A stretch of 64,000 nucleotides of DNA, taken from assembly GCA_964354345.1 (NCBI GenBank), contig CAYGZL010000032.1, forward strand, positions 124,001-188,000, read 5' to 3'. Positions 19,062-28,395 of the stretch are shown piece after piece (the first letter of the stretch is position 1; the number at the start of each line of letters is the position of its first letter). The DNA is from CAYGZL01 sp964354345. GTDB lineage: Bacteria; Chloroflexota; Anaerolineae; Anaerolineales; UBA4823. The translations under genes and the position numbers were made by a program. A model generated the notes under the pieces. That model was given only the letters and a program-made list of their open reading frames with translations. It was not told the origin of the DNA and did no database searches.

Positions 19062-20090
19062 TCAACGCCTGGTGATTATTCCCTTCACCAGACTCCAGAT
19101 AAAGGCGCTACCCCAACTTAAATGCATTGCAGCGATGGCAACCGGCAAACCGATGGTTAGGCTTGCATCCTTCCGCTGGATCGCCAGACACAGACCTGCC
19201 CCGAACATAACCAATAAATAAGCCAACGACATGAAAGCCAAACATCCTCTCGCTGCTGCGAAGAACAAGGACAGCATCCCCAGCACAAGCAAGCAAACTA
19301 CAAATATGGGGGGTAAAGCCTGCCTCCAGCGTAAAGTCTCAGGATAACGACGTAACATACGGAATTTCCAGAAACCGTACCGTCCATATTGGCGGATTAA
19401 TTCCTTAAGGCTGGCCCGAGCATAATAAGCGCTCCGGATCGCCGGATCCAGCCACACCTTTCCACCCGACTGGCGCACGCGCGTATTAAACTCATAATCC
19501 TCATTCGTCAGCAAGGATTCGTCGTAAGGGCCAGAGCCGCCTGCAGGCCAGGGTATTCGTTCAAGCAAGTGTTTGTGAAATGCGCCAAAGGGAACCGTGT
19601 CAACCTTTTGCGCTTGCGTGGCGTAGCGATAAAGTGCATCGCCGACTCCAAGCGGATGAGCAGCTGCCGCGGCAATCGCTCTCGAAATCCAACCGCTGCC
19701 CCGAGGACGGATTTCCCAGACTCCACCCACAATATCCCCCAGGTCGGCCTGTAAATCTTGCACACAACGCATCACATATTCAGGATCAGGCACCGCATGG
19801 GCGTCCATACGGATAATCATCTCGCCGCCCGCTGCCGCGATCGCCTGATTCAAGCCAGCCGGGATAGTTCGACGCGGATTATCGATCACTCTCACCTGGA
19901 TCTCCGGATGGCTGGCGGTAAACTCCATGATCGCCGGGCGCGTCTGGTCGGTGGACATTCCATCGGCGATGATGACCTCCATTCGAGCAGACGGATATGA
20001 CTGGCAGCGAAGCGCCTCTAACAGCAGACCAATCGTCGTCTGCTCGTTAAAACAGGGAACGATGATAGAAACAGGTGGAAAATCTGGCAT
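19062..20090 (-). CDS. GT2 glycosyltransferase, succinoglycan ExoA-like
   Basis: 342 residues. The GT-A domain shows VSIIVPCFNEQTTIGLLLEA, EVIIADGMSTDQT and RMDAHAVPDPEYV (the DxD-like motif is DAH), and the acceptor-side NEDYEFNTRVRQ segment. The C-terminal about 100 residues hold two to three hydrophobic helices, so the enzyme is membrane-bound. ExoA-like enzymes add a sugar to lipid-linked exopolysaccharide intermediates. With the neighbouring GT2 it suggests a second small glycan locus separate from the GT-C cluster. Confidence 0.85.
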   Translation of the reverse strand: MPDFPPVSIIVPCFNEQTTIGLLLEALRCQSYPSARMEVIIADGMSTDQTRPAIMEFTASHPEIQVRVIDNPRRTIPAGLNQAIAAAGGEMIIRMDAHAVPDPEYVMRCVQDLQADLGDIVGGVWEIRPRGSGWISRAIAAAAAHPLGVGDALYRYATQAQKVDTVPFGAFHKHLLERIPWPAGGSGPYDESLLTNEDYEFNTRVRQSGGKVWLDPAIRSAYYARASLKELIRQYGRYGFWKFRMLRRYPETLRWRQALPPIFVVCLLVLGMLSLFFAAARGCLAFMSLAYLLVMFGAGLCLAIQRKDASLTIGLPVAIAAMHLSWGSAFIWSLVKGIITRR

Positions 20091-20150
20091 AATCGTTGCA
20101 GGATATAACCATCTACCAGGTCGTTACTTAACCATGGAAACTCGAAGCAG

Positions 20151-21545
20151 CTATTTTTTAAGAATGTAATAGGTAGCGCGCTTGTCGCCCACTTTGATCA
20201 GGATATCCTGGCTGACCAATTCAGAAAGGTCCCGACGTAAAGTCTCCGGATGCACGCCGGGGCAGAGCTCCTGATAATCTCTGCTGGTGATGCGTCGGTA
20301 GCGCCCCAGGTAATCCAAGGCCAGACGCTGACGTGAGTTTATCGCCAGCGCGCCCAACGCAGGTAGCGGTGCAGCGGCATTCGATGGCGCTTCCTGACTG
20401 GCAAATAATGTTACTCGGAAGGAGCCTGCAGTTTCCTCAAAACGCGGCGGACGGAAACCATGCTGGCGCATTAAAGTCACCACACGGTTCAATCCAAATC
20501 CCAACCGTTCCACAAATCCCAAATCCGCTAAAATCTGTATGATCACTGCATTCCGGGAAAAACGGGCTTCCAATAAGTTATCGAGAGTCACCGGGCCCGG
20601 TAAACCACCCGGTGACTGGATTTCTAGACGGTCTGAGAAAATATTTAGATGGATAGTATCTCCCTGGAGATTATAATCTCGGTGGGCGACTGCATTGATC
20701 AGCAATTCACGGACTGCTTCCAAAGGATACTCATCACGGCACTGCATTCCCGACGAACGCTGAATACCACGGAGTAAATGCTGCTGAAGAAAGGCCTCGG
20801 CCTGGCGCAACTGATCGGGCAATGTCCCTGTAATTTCTTCTTTTACGACACGGTTTGCCAGAGATGTCCCCACAAAGCGAGCTGCCAGGATAGCAGCGTT
20901 GGGCAACCAATGTTGGGGATGGCGACTAAAAAGTAGCAAGGCTGCGTATGTGGGCCGAATATCTTTGGTTACACAGCCCCGCCGATACAACGCTTGCTCG
21001 CTATGCTCAATCCCCGGTAAATTTATAGCTTCGAGATAATCTGCCACTTTTTGGGGATCAAGATCATCATAAACAGCTTCTGGGGGTGTTTGTGTTTCGA
21101 ACTGAACCACACCACGCTCCAGGAGCAACTGTCGCAGGCGTCGCGCCGCCAATGGATTGGTCTGTGCTTTTTCCCGACCCCAATAACGTCCCTCCAGACT
21201 GTACACGTAAGGTAAACCTGCTGGTACCGTAATCCATACAATCTTGGTTTTATCCACCTCGGCTGACTGTGGAACCGGAATCACCAGAGGTGGGTCAGTT
21301 ATTAATGCTGCCTGAAATATGTTAACCAGGGCTTTCTGGACATCTGTAACACCTTGTAAATGAGCTGAGCGCGGGGTGATCCCTAATACAATAACACCAC
21401 CCTCCGTGTTTGCCATCCCTGCCATCACTACCGCCAGACGTGTCGGGGACACATCAGCCGGGAACCAATGCAGCTTCAGTCCCATACCTTGAGCCAGAAG
21501 GGCAGCCAGTTCAACAGGAGAAGGCGAATTCGCTCTTAATTTCAT
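20151..21545 (-). CDS. AlbA_2 (Schlafen-like) DNA-binding / ATP-binding regulator-like protein
   Basis: 464 residues. The N-terminal about 130 residues are an AlbA_2-type domain (MAGMANTEGGVIVLGI), the middle part contains an HATPase_c_4-like segment (AVRELLINAVAHRDYNLQGD, then SDRLEIQSPGGLPGPVTLDN), and the end looks like a winged helix (ITSRDYQELCPGVHPETLRRDL). Proteins of this composition are often labelled 'putative transcriptional regulator' or 'RecG-related'; the role is not settled. Its ATG overlaps the lon stop (21542-21545), so it is translationally coupled to the protease. A stress-regulatory role is only an inference from that coupling. Confidence 0.8.
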   Translation of the reverse strand: MKLRANSPSPVELAALLAQGMGLKLHWFPADVSPTRLAVVMAGMANTEGGVIVLGITPRSAHLQGVTDVQKALVNIFQAALITDPPLVIPVPQSAEVDKTKIVWITVPAGLPYVYSLEGRYWGREKAQTNPLAARRLRQLLLERGVVQFETQTPPEAVYDDLDPQKVADYLEAINLPGIEHSEQALYRRGCVTKDIRPTYAALLLFSRHPQHWLPNAAILAARFVGTSLANRVVKEEITGTLPDQLRQAEAFLQQHLLRGIQRSSGMQCRDEYPLEAVRELLINAVAHRDYNLQGDTIHLNIFSDRLEIQSPGGLPGPVTLDNLLEARFSRNAVIIQILADLGFVERLGFGLNRVVTLMRQHGFRPPRFEETAGSFRVTLFASQEAPSNAAAPLPALGALAINSRQRLALDYLGRYRRITSRDYQELCPGVHPETLRRDLSELVSQDILIKVGDKRATYYILKK

Positions 21546-24073
21546 GAGGGAGGTGTGCCTTCTTCAATGGCTCCTTCACTTCGCTCAGAACCAGGCTTCG
21601 TCCCACCCTTATGGCGCGTACGCACTGGTTTGGATTTCTCAGGCAACGCTGCCAGCGCCAGATTTAAGACCTCATCCATGTGCTCGACTGGAATAATTTG
21701 TAACTCACTGCGGGCACGCTTCGGTACATCAACAAGATCCTTCAAATTACGTTTTGGCAGCAATACAGTCTTCAAGCCTGCCCGGTGCGCTGCCAGGATT
21801 TTCTCGCGCACCCCTCCCACCGGCAATACATGACCTCGCAAGGTAATTTCGCCTGTCATACCCACCTGACATAATACCTCCCGACCGGTAAAAGCTGAAA
21901 CCAGCGCAGTACAGATGGTTATCCCCGCGCTTGGACCATCTTTAGGAATCGCGCCTTCTGGAATATGAATATGGATATCCACCTGATCGTAGATATTCGG
22001 TTCAATATTGAGTTGTACGGAGCGAGATTTCAGGTAAGAGAGGGCGGCCTGAGCCGATTCTTGCATCACATTCCCAATCTGCCCGGTAATTTGTAGGTTA
22101 CCCTTGCCCTCATAAAGCGCAATTTCCACCGGCATGATCTCACCGCCGTTTTCTGTCCACGCCACTGCAGTAGCAACACCTACTTCGTTATGCCGCTCGG
22201 CCTCCAGATTGTAAAATTGCGGTGGACCCAGAAAACGCTCGATCGCTGAGGCGATCATGTTATTGGAAAAACGTTTCCCCTCGGCTTTTAACCGCGCAAT
22301 TTTGCGACAAATTTTTCCAATTTCCCGCTCGAGGTTCCGCACTCCGGCTTCGTAGGTATATTCCCGGACAATCCGCAGAACCGATTGGTCAGCAAAATGG
22401 ATCTCATCCGGCTCCAAGCCATTTTCATCAAGCTGGCGTGGAATCAAGAAACGCCGAGCGATCTCCAATTTTTCCTCTTCCATATACCCCGGAAATTCAA
22501 TTACTTCCATTCGATCTAACAACGCAGGCGGGATTGTCCCCGTGGTATTTGCCGTCGTAATAAACATTACTTTCGACAAATCATATGCTAATTCCAGGTA
22601 ATGATCCGAAAAGGCGAAATTTTGTTCAGGATCGAGCACCTCTAACAGGGCAGAAGCCGGGTCGCCGCGGAAATCCAGGCCGAGCTTGTCGATTTCATCC
22701 AACATGAAAAGTGGATTGGCCGTGGCCGCCCGGCGCATAGTTTGCAATATTCGTCCCGGTAACGCGCCGATGTATGTCCGCCGGTGGCCGCGGATTTCGG
22801 CCTCATCGCGCACACCACCCAATGAGAGCCGGACAAACTTTCGACCAAGAGCTTCCGCAATCGAACGACCCAGAGAAGTCTTTCCTGTGCCTGGCGGTCC
22901 GACAAAGCATAGGATCGGTTGGCGACTGCGCTTGGGTTTTAAGCTACGTACTGCAATATATTCGAGGATGCGCTCTTTTGCGCGGGGTAACCCATAATGA
23001 TCGCGCTCCAAAATTCTGGCCGCATGGCGCACATCTAGATTATCCTCTGAAATTGAAGTGGAGCTACTCGACCAGGGTAAATCTAGAATCCAATCAACAT
23101 AGGTGCGCAAGATGCCAACTTCTGGCGACATGGGTGTCATTTGACCGAGTCGCTCAATTTCCTTGAGGGCTCGATACTTAACCTCCTCCGACAACCCTGC
23201 TGCTTCTACCCGTTGTCCCAATTCATATAGTTCACGTGTCCAGGGATCGCCCTCCCCCAATTCAGTCTGGATCGCTTTCAACCGCTCGCGTAAATAGAAT
23301 TCACGCTGGGTACGATCCACTTCACTCTGAGCACGTGTATGAAGCTCGTCTTCTAACTCTAGAACATCTGCCTCCTTGGCTAACAGGCTGATTACCCGTT
23401 TGAGACGCGCTAAAGGTTCCAGGGCGAGCAATAATTCAAGGCGATCCAGAGGCGGCGGTGCAATCGCACTGGCAATCATATCCGCCAACCAGCCAGGTTC
23501 GTTTATATTCAGCGCGTAGAGATAGGCCTCTTCGGGTAAACTGCGGTTGAGTTGGACACATTTCTGGAACATCTCACGGGCGGTACGCATGGTGGCTTCT
23601 ATTTGGCGATCCATCTCCGGGTTGTCATGGATGGGGCGTGCCTTGACAATCAAATACGGATCTTCCTGAACCACCTCCACCACTTCAACCCGTCGCCGGC
23701 CCTGGACCAGGGCAGAGCTACTGTCATCGGGCATGCTCAATAGCCTCCCTACCGCCATCTCAACCCCGATCGGCAGAAAATCCTCGACACCAGGATCTTC
23801 CTGCTCTGGATCCCGTTGGGTTAAGGCTATCACCGTCTGATCATTCAATTGTGCGTCTTCAATCGCCAATATAGCCGCTGCTTGAGATAAGAACACAGGC
23901 GATACCATATGCGGGAATATAACCACATCTCGTAAGGGTAAAACCGGACATTCAATCAAACCCTCCTCGTCTGGCATCGCATCGGGGATACTATAAAGCT
24001 CCTCAGTTCGGCGGTGTAGAGCATCGCCGAAATCGTCCTCATCATCACGAAAATACCAATCGCTATTTTTCAT
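21542..24073 (-). CDS. lon: ATP-dependent Lon protease (LonA)
   Basis: About 843 residues from ATG 24073, which forms an ATGA overlap with the folC stop and has an AGAGAGAG ribosome-binding site just upstream; an in-frame TTG at 24091 would add six residues. The N-terminal substrate-binding domain is followed by a coiled-coil linker, the AAA+ domain with Walker A GPPGTGKTS (about residue 390) and Walker B LFMLDEIDKLG, and the Ser-Lys protease domain with PKDGPSAGITI (catalytic Ser near 710) and the Lys in VREKILAAHRAGLK. LonA degrades misfolded and regulatory proteins in the cytoplasm. It is encoded between folC and the AlbA-type gene. Confidence 0.97.
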   Translation of the reverse strand: MKNSDWYFRDDEDDFGDALHRRTEELYSIPDAMPDEEGLIECPVLPLRDVVIFPHMVSPVFLSQAAAILAIEDAQLNDQTVIALTQRDPEQEDPGVEDFLPIGVEMAVGRLLSMPDDSSSALVQGRRRVEVVEVVQEDPYLIVKARPIHDNPEMDRQIEATMRTAREMFQKCVQLNRSLPEEAYLYALNINEPGWLADMIASAIAPPPLDRLELLLALEPLARLKRVISLLAKEADVLELEDELHTRAQSEVDRTQREFYLRERLKAIQTELGEGDPWTRELYELGQRVEAAGLSEEVKYRALKEIERLGQMTPMSPEVGILRTYVDWILDLPWSSSSTSISEDNLDVRHAARILERDHYGLPRAKERILEYIAVRSLKPKRSRQPILCFVGPPGTGKTSLGRSIAEALGRKFVRLSLGGVRDEAEIRGHRRTYIGALPGRILQTMRRAATANPLFMLDEIDKLGLDFRGDPASALLEVLDPEQNFAFSDHYLELAYDLSKVMFITTANTTGTIPPALLDRMEVIEFPGYMEEEKLEIARRFLIPRQLDENGLEPDEIHFADQSVLRIVREYTYEAGVRNLEREIGKICRKIARLKAEGKRFSNNMIASAIERFLGPPQFYNLEAERHNEVGVATAVAWTENGGEIMPVEIALYEGKGNLQITGQIGNVMQESAQAALSYLKSRSVQLNIEPNIYDQVDIHIHIPEGAIPKDGPSAGITICTALVSAFTGREVLCQVGMTGEITLRGHVLPVGGVREKILAAHRAGLKTVLLPKRNLKDLVDVPKRARSELQIIPVEHMDEVLNLALAALPEKSKPVRTRHKGGTKPGSERSEGAIEEGTPPS

Positions 24074-25446
24074 AACTCTCTCTTGTACCAAGTCTCGCGC
24101 GCCCCAGAAGCTACAAACAGACTGCCAGTTACCAACACCATTGCTTCACCCTCCGCCATTTGAATAGCCTGCACTAATGCGTCCTCTACTTTTGGTACGA
24201 TCATGGCTGGGCGACCATAACGGTGAGCCAGGGTGACCAGGATTTCCGGGTCCATTGCGCGTGGGTGGTAGGAGCGGGTGGCGACTACTCGACTCACCCG
24301 TGGCATCAATTCAGCAAACATCCCTTCTACGTCTTTATCTTCTGAGGCGCCAAAAACCAGGATCACTGGTTGCCCCGGGAAATAATCATCCAGCGCCAGG
24401 CGTAATCGCAAGGCCGAATCACGGTTATGGGCCGAGTCGATCACGACGGGAGGGTAACGCTGAAGGATTTCAAATCTCCCAGGCCATGAAACCTTAGCAA
24501 AACCGTCTTTGATCTCACTTTCACTTATCGGCAATCCCCCACTCGCCCGCCAAACCTGCAGAGTCGTATAGGCTGTAGCCGCATTCTCAATTTGGTGATA
24601 TCCAAGTAAGGGGATGTTCAAACGGGTAGGTTCCCATTCCTGCAAACCACCTGATTCAATATATTCATTCACTAAAGCCTGATCGGAGGCAGACCAAACC
24701 AACATTGTCTGTCCGCCAGTCAATGAATGTGACACGTGGGCATACAAGACATCCCGACCTACCTCCGTTAAAGGTGATCCTCGTTCAAGCGCCACGCGTT
24801 CGATCACATGGCGCGCCTCTTCTTTCTGCGGCGCCATGATAACCGGCACACCACATTTTATAATCCCGGCCTTTTCTCCCGCAATTTGTGCCAGGGAGGA
24901 GCCCAGGATATTCGTGTGGTCATAGGATAATGATGTTATCACCGATACTTGCGGAATGATAATGTTGGTAGCATCCAGACGTCCGCCCAACCCAACCTCG
25001 ATCACTGCTACATCCACATTCTGACGGGCAAAATACAGGAATGCTAAAGCGGTAGTAATTTCAAAAGTTGTCAATTCCGTTCTGGCATGTAAAAGAGGCT
25101 TGACCTCCTCAACCAGGTTGACTAAGTCGCCATGAGAGATTGACTGGCGGTCGATCTGGATCCGCTCGACATAATCGTGCAAATGCGGAGAGGTATACAA
25201 ACCGACGCGGTATCCCGCAGCTTGTAATGCACTGGCGCACAATGCCGAAGTAGAACCCTTACCTTTCGTTCCAGCGACATGGATGATCGGATAGGCCTGG
25301 TCAGGGCGGCCAAGAGCATCCATAAACTCAACCATCCGCTGCAGGTTGAAATGCTCTGGTGCATAACGGAAATTGCGCGTCAGGCTATAATCTATAAAGC
25401 TAAACAAGAAATCAAGGGTTTCTTGGTAAACTTTTTCGTAATCCAT
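24070..25446 (-). CDS. folC: Folylpolyglutamate synthase / dihydrofolate synthase
   Basis: 458 residues, Mur-ligase fold. The nucleotide loop is VAGTKGKGSTSALCASAL (about residues 55-72), the Mg/ATP region is FEITTALAFLYFARQNVDVAVIEVGLGGRLDATN, whose core GLGGRLDATN is diagnostic, and SYDHTNILGSSLAQIAGEKAGIIK follows. The C-terminal domain contains VIDSAHNRDSALRL and FGASEDKDVEGM. It adds glutamates to folates and/or makes dihydrofolate from dihydropteroate in the cytoplasm. It heads the folC-lon-AlbA transcription unit and is divergent from the DUF218 gene 112 bases away. Confidence 0.95.
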   Translation of the reverse strand: MDYEKVYQETLDFLFSFIDYSLTRNFRYAPEHFNLQRMVEFMDALGRPDQAYPIIHVAGTKGKGSTSALCASALQAAGYRVGLYTSPHLHDYVERIQIDRQSISHGDLVNLVEEVKPLLHARTELTTFEITTALAFLYFARQNVDVAVIEVGLGGRLDATNIIIPQVSVITSLSYDHTNILGSSLAQIAGEKAGIIKCGVPVIMAPQKEEARHVIERVALERGSPLTEVGRDVLYAHVSHSLTGGQTMLVWSASDQALVNEYIESGGLQEWEPTRLNIPLLGYHQIENAATAYTTLQVWRASGGLPISESEIKDGFAKVSWPGRFEILQRYPPVVIDSAHNRDSALRLRLALDDYFPGQPVILVFGASEDKDVEGMFAELMPRVSRVVATRSYHPRAMDPEILVTLAHRYGRPAMIVPKVEDALVQAIQMAEGEAMVLVTGSLFVASGARETWYKREL

Positions 25447-25558
25447 AGTTGCGTGATTGTAACCTCATGCCTACATCCAGACAAGAGTTTGGAAATTATT
25501 TTTAGCGCTGTCCCGGTGTATAAACGTACGGGCTATTTGATAGTGGTAAAATCTTGCC

Positions 25559-26308
25559 ATGTTGAAATCTCCTTGGAAGCGGATCCTGCGCATTCTGGCC
25601 GCGTTGATTTCTATCGCTATCCTGGTTTTATTAGGGCCACGCTTGATCATTAGGGTACAAGCTGGGAGGCAGACATACTCGATCAACGCAGTACCCGCCC
25701 AGCGTGTAGCGATTGTCTTTGGAGCAGGTTTGTGGCGTGATGGCAGCCCAACGCCAATCTTACGCGAACGAGTAGCTGCAGCGGCCGAACTCTATTTCAC
25801 CGGGAAAGTCGAAAAATTGCTAATGAGTGGTGATAATCGCTTTGTTTACTACAACGAACCGGGTGCAATGCGCGAATTTGCCTTGAGTCTGAATATCCCG
25901 GAAGACGCGATTGTCCTGGATTATGCAGGACGCCGCACTTATGATACCTGCTACCGTGCAAAAGCTGTTTTTGGTGTCAAGGAAGCGATCCTGGTAACGC
26001 AGGATTTCCACCTACCCCGAGCCCTATACCTGTGCAACTCACTCGGTGTTTCAGCCGTGGGTGTATCGGCTGACGGACATAGCGGAACAGCAGATCCGGG
26101 GTACCGGCGAAGCACATTGTTCTACTGGAACATGCGTGAAATCCCGGCTGTTCTGGCGGCCTTGTGGGAAGTGAATATTTCCCACCCTGTTCCAGTGCTG
26201 GGTGATCTAGAGCCTATTTTCCCCGATGAAGGGCAGGATGTGCGTCGATTCATGCCATTTCCGCAAAAAATTTTTCTAAAGGAGGAAGCAGCCACTGATG
26301 AACCGTGA
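25559..26308 (+). CDS. DUF218 (SanA/YdcF-like) membrane protein
   Basis: 249 residues. A single N-terminal hydrophobic helix (about residues 10-32) anchors a DUF218 domain with AIVFGAGLWRDGSPTPILRE, KLLMSGDNRFVYYNEPGAM, YAGRRTYDTCYRAKAVF and LVTQDFHLPRALYLC. The SanA branch (vancomycin high-temperature exclusion protein) has this layout and influences envelope permeability in enterobacteria; its biochemical activity is unknown. Its last 11 bases overlap the start of the HD-domain gene. Function here is by family only. Confidence 0.88.
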   Translation: MLKSPWKRILRILAALISIAILVLLGPRLIIRVQAGRQTYSINAVPAQRVAIVFGAGLWRDGSPTPILRERVAAAAELYFTGKVEKLLMSGDNRFVYYNEPGAMREFALSLNIPEDAIVLDYAGRRTYDTCYRAKAVFGVKEAILVTQDFHLPRALYLCNSLGVSAVGVSADGHSGTADPGYRRSTLFYWNMREIPAVLAALWEVNISHPVPVLGDLEPIFPDEGQDVRRFMPFPQKIFLKEEAATDEP

Positions 26309-26867
26309 TCAGGCTTTAATTATCTTACGGGAATATGTCAAGAACGAGAATCTGATACGCCACATGCTGGCCGTTGAAGCCGCCATGCGCTTCTATGCCG
26401 AAAACCTTGACAGTGATAGCGAGGCATGGGGCCTGGCTGGTCTGCTTCACGATTTTGACTGGGAAATCCACCCCACATTAGAGCAACATCCTCAAGCAGG
26501 CGCAGCCATCTTACGAGCGCGAGAAGTGCCCGAAGAAATAATCGAAGCGATTCTCAGCCACGCCGATCATACCGGTATACCCCGGCAAACACGGATGCAA
26601 AAGGCGCTCTACGCTTGCGATGAAATAACGGGGTTAATCACCGCGGTTGCGTTGGTTCGTCCCTCTCGTTCCCTCTATGACCTCACCGCAGCCTCTGTTA
26701 AAAAGAAGTGGAAAGATCGAGCGTTCGCCGCAGGAGCCAACCGGGAGGAAATCTCCCGGGCAGCCCAGGAGTTTGGCGTCGAACTCTGGGAACACGTTGA
26801 CCACGTGATCGAAGCAATGCGGCGCATTGCGCCAGAATTAGGGCTGGAGGGTAGTCTTACTGGTTGA
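26298..26867 (+). CDS. HD-domain hydrolase
   Basis: 189 residues. The metal-binding HD pair is LLHDFDWE, with the preceding His in LIRHMLAVEAAMR and further ligands around HPQAGAAIL and ILSHADHTG, the typical spacing of HDIG-type domains. Such proteins are phosphohydrolases of nucleotides or similar compounds; the substrate is not evident. The ATG overlaps the DUF218 gene, and a GGAGG lies 11 bases upstream. It ends 11 bases inside the convergent small lipoprotein gene. Confidence 0.85.
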   Translation: MNRDQALIILREYVKNENLIRHMLAVEAAMRFYAENLDSDSEAWGLAGLLHDFDWEIHPTLEQHPQAGAAILRAREVPEEIIEAILSHADHTGIPRQTRMQKALYACDEITGLITAVALVRPSRSLYDLTAASVKKKWKDRAFAAGANREEISRAAQEFGVELWEHVDHVIEAMRRIAPELGLEGSLTG

Positions 26868-27249
26868 CTAATTTGATTCCTTTGCATGGATCGCCACATT
26901 TCTGGATGACAATCTTGACATCATCATAAGTGGTCTCCTTGGCGACTAATGTTCGTCCATCGCGCAGGCTGAGGGTGAGTTGCAAGGATGATGATTGAAC
27001 GATTTGGGTTACTTCTCCGTTATACATCATCGCTACAACATGGTCCCAGGCGACCTCATCGCCGCTTTTTGGTTCTGGGTAAAGCTGACTGAGCTTTTCT
27101 TGAGTCGCTCCCGGGGCAGGGTAGACCATATCGGTTGGTGCAGGATAATTAGCCGTTGATTCTACCTGGGACGTTGCTGCAGGCGGAGTGTTGCACGCGC
27201 CCAAAACGAGCGCAGCGCAAACCAGGATTAGGATAAGCCGTAACTTCAT
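26857..27249 (-). CDS. Small lipoprotein of unknown function
   Basis: 130 residues. A lipoprotein signal peptide ends with LVLGAC (Cys19), so the mature protein is probably lipid-anchored on the outer face of the membrane. The next about 35 residues are P/T/A-rich linker, followed by a compact domain with LTLSLRDGRTLVAKETTYDD and a C-terminal CGDPC motif in which two cysteines could pair. I do not recognise the domain. It is convergent with the HD-domain gene and overlaps it by 11 bases; transcription starts in the same region as the recombinase-like gene, in the opposite direction. Confidence 0.75.
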   Translation of the reverse strand: MKLRLILILVCAALVLGACNTPPAATSQVESTANYPAPTDMVYPAPGATQEKLSQLYPEPKSGDEVAWDHVVAMMYNGEVTQIVQSSSLQLTLSLRDGRTLVAKETTYDDVKIVIQKCGDPCKGIKLVNQ

Positions 27250-27315
27250 AGAAAAATTTACCTCCTCAAGGAAAATCTCTTACGAATATCTGAAAATAGT
27301 TCATTATTATAAACC

Positions 27316-27351
27316 TGTCAAATTGACAATTTGATGAATATACGCTAAACT
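27316..27351 (+). promoter_or_regulatory. Promoter with overlapping palindromes (putative operator) for the recombinase-like gene
   Basis: TTGACA (27323-27328) and TAAACT (27346-27351) are separated by exactly 17 bases, a good sigma-70-type promoter. The -35 box lies inside two overlapping perfect palindromes: TGTCAA-A-TTGACA (27316-27328) and CAAATT-GAC-AATTTG (27319-27333). A protein bound there would block the polymerase, so this is a candidate operator, possibly for autoregulation by the downstream product. The recombinase-like gene starts about 50 bases downstream at 27402. Confidence 0.6.
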
Positions 27352-27401
27352 TAACTTAAGAAGACTATACGAAAAATCTATCCGCAATTCTTGGAGGTCA
27401 C

Positions 27402-28319
27402 ATGTCCCCCGATCCTAGTCCTCTCGCTGATTCAGCCCATATCACCTCCCAAAGTCTACTCATACCAACGATTACCGCCTGGCGTTTTTTCTTGGACGAT
27501 AAGGGAAATTCGATCTACACCGTAAAAGCCTTCACAGCCGATTTACGTTTATTGGCCTCTTACTTACCTGCTGACCGCCCCTTGGGCAACATAAGCACCT
27601 TCGATCTGAATAATTTTTTGGAATGGATGCAGCGTGGACGGGGTGTTCCGTGTAGTCCAAAAACACTCTCTCGTCGGATTACCTCATTAAAGGCCTTTTT
27701 CCGCTGGTTACATCAAAACGGCGTTATCCTGATTGATCCGGCTGAAAAAGTTATTCAAAAAACTGCCATAAGCCCTTTACAAGAAGTGCTGACGCCCAAT
27801 GAATATCAACTCGTTATCGAGGCCGCTCTGGTACATCGGCGCGCAACACGACCAGACACGCGTCCCTATGCGTTGTTAAAATTGCTGCTCGACACCGGAA
27901 TCAAAAAAGGCGAATGCTTGACTATCAGTCAAAATCACATCGATTTAGAAGCCCCCAACGGAGCGATCCTTTTTGTCCGTTACGCCAGCCCGCAACACCG
28001 CTATAAAGAACGCAAGATCTCCCTGACTGCTGATTGGATCGAAGCCTACCAGGAATATCAAAAACAATATCATCTTAGTGATCGGGTTTTCCCCTGGTCA
28101 CCGCGCCGATTGGAATATTTACTGGAAGATATCAGTAACGAAGCCGGTTTGCGTAAACACCTGTCATTCGACATGTGCCGTTGGACATGCGCTCTCCATG
28201 ATTGGCAGTCTGATACGGACCGGACAAAGATCCGTCAAAAATTAGGGATTTCAAAAATCCAGTGGCGCGAGATCAGCGCCAAGCTGGAACGCCTGGCTGC
28301 AGACAATCCATCTCGTTAA
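27402..28319 (+). CDS. Tyrosine-recombinase-fold protein lacking catalytic residues
   Basis: 305 residues with GGAGG five bases before ATG. The N-terminal SAM-like core-binding domain (about 20-120: SRRITSLKAFFRWLHQNG) and the C-terminal catalytic fold (about 130-300) are those of XerC/XerD. Aligned by motif, however, Arg I is Lys168 (TGIKKGE), the HxxR His is Asp257 (FDMCRW), the third-motif His/Trp is Ile283 (KLGISK) and the nucleophilic Tyr falls on Ser292. Only the beta-hairpin Lys202 and Arg260 remain. Strand cleavage by the usual mechanism should be impossible, so the protein is probably a DNA-binding relative, not a working integrase. There is no att-like repeat or mobile gene nearby. 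Confidence 0.82.
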   Translation: MSPDPSPLADSAHITSQSLLIPTITAWRFFLDDKGNSIYTVKAFTADLRLLASYLPADRPLGNISTFDLNNFLEWMQRGRGVPCSPKTLSRRITSLKAFFRWLHQNGVILIDPAEKVIQKTAISPLQEVLTPNEYQLVIEAALVHRRATRPDTRPYALLKLLLDTGIKKGECLTISQNHIDLEAPNGAILFVRYASPQHRYKERKISLTADWIEAYQEYQKQYHLSDRVFPWSPRRLEYLLEDISNEAGLRKHLSFDMCRWTCALHDWQSDTDRTKIRQKLGISKIQWREISAKLERLAADNPSR

Positions 28320-28395
28320 ACATGACCTGACGCTCATACCCAGCGGAACTGTCTTTCGAGTAGCTCCCCTTTTTTATTGCACACCGTGCAGAAAT

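Noticed and set aside
27402..28319. Integrase marking a genomic island
   Set aside because: The active site is lost, there is no tRNA or direct repeat pair at the borders, and the neighbours are ordinary housekeeping genes.
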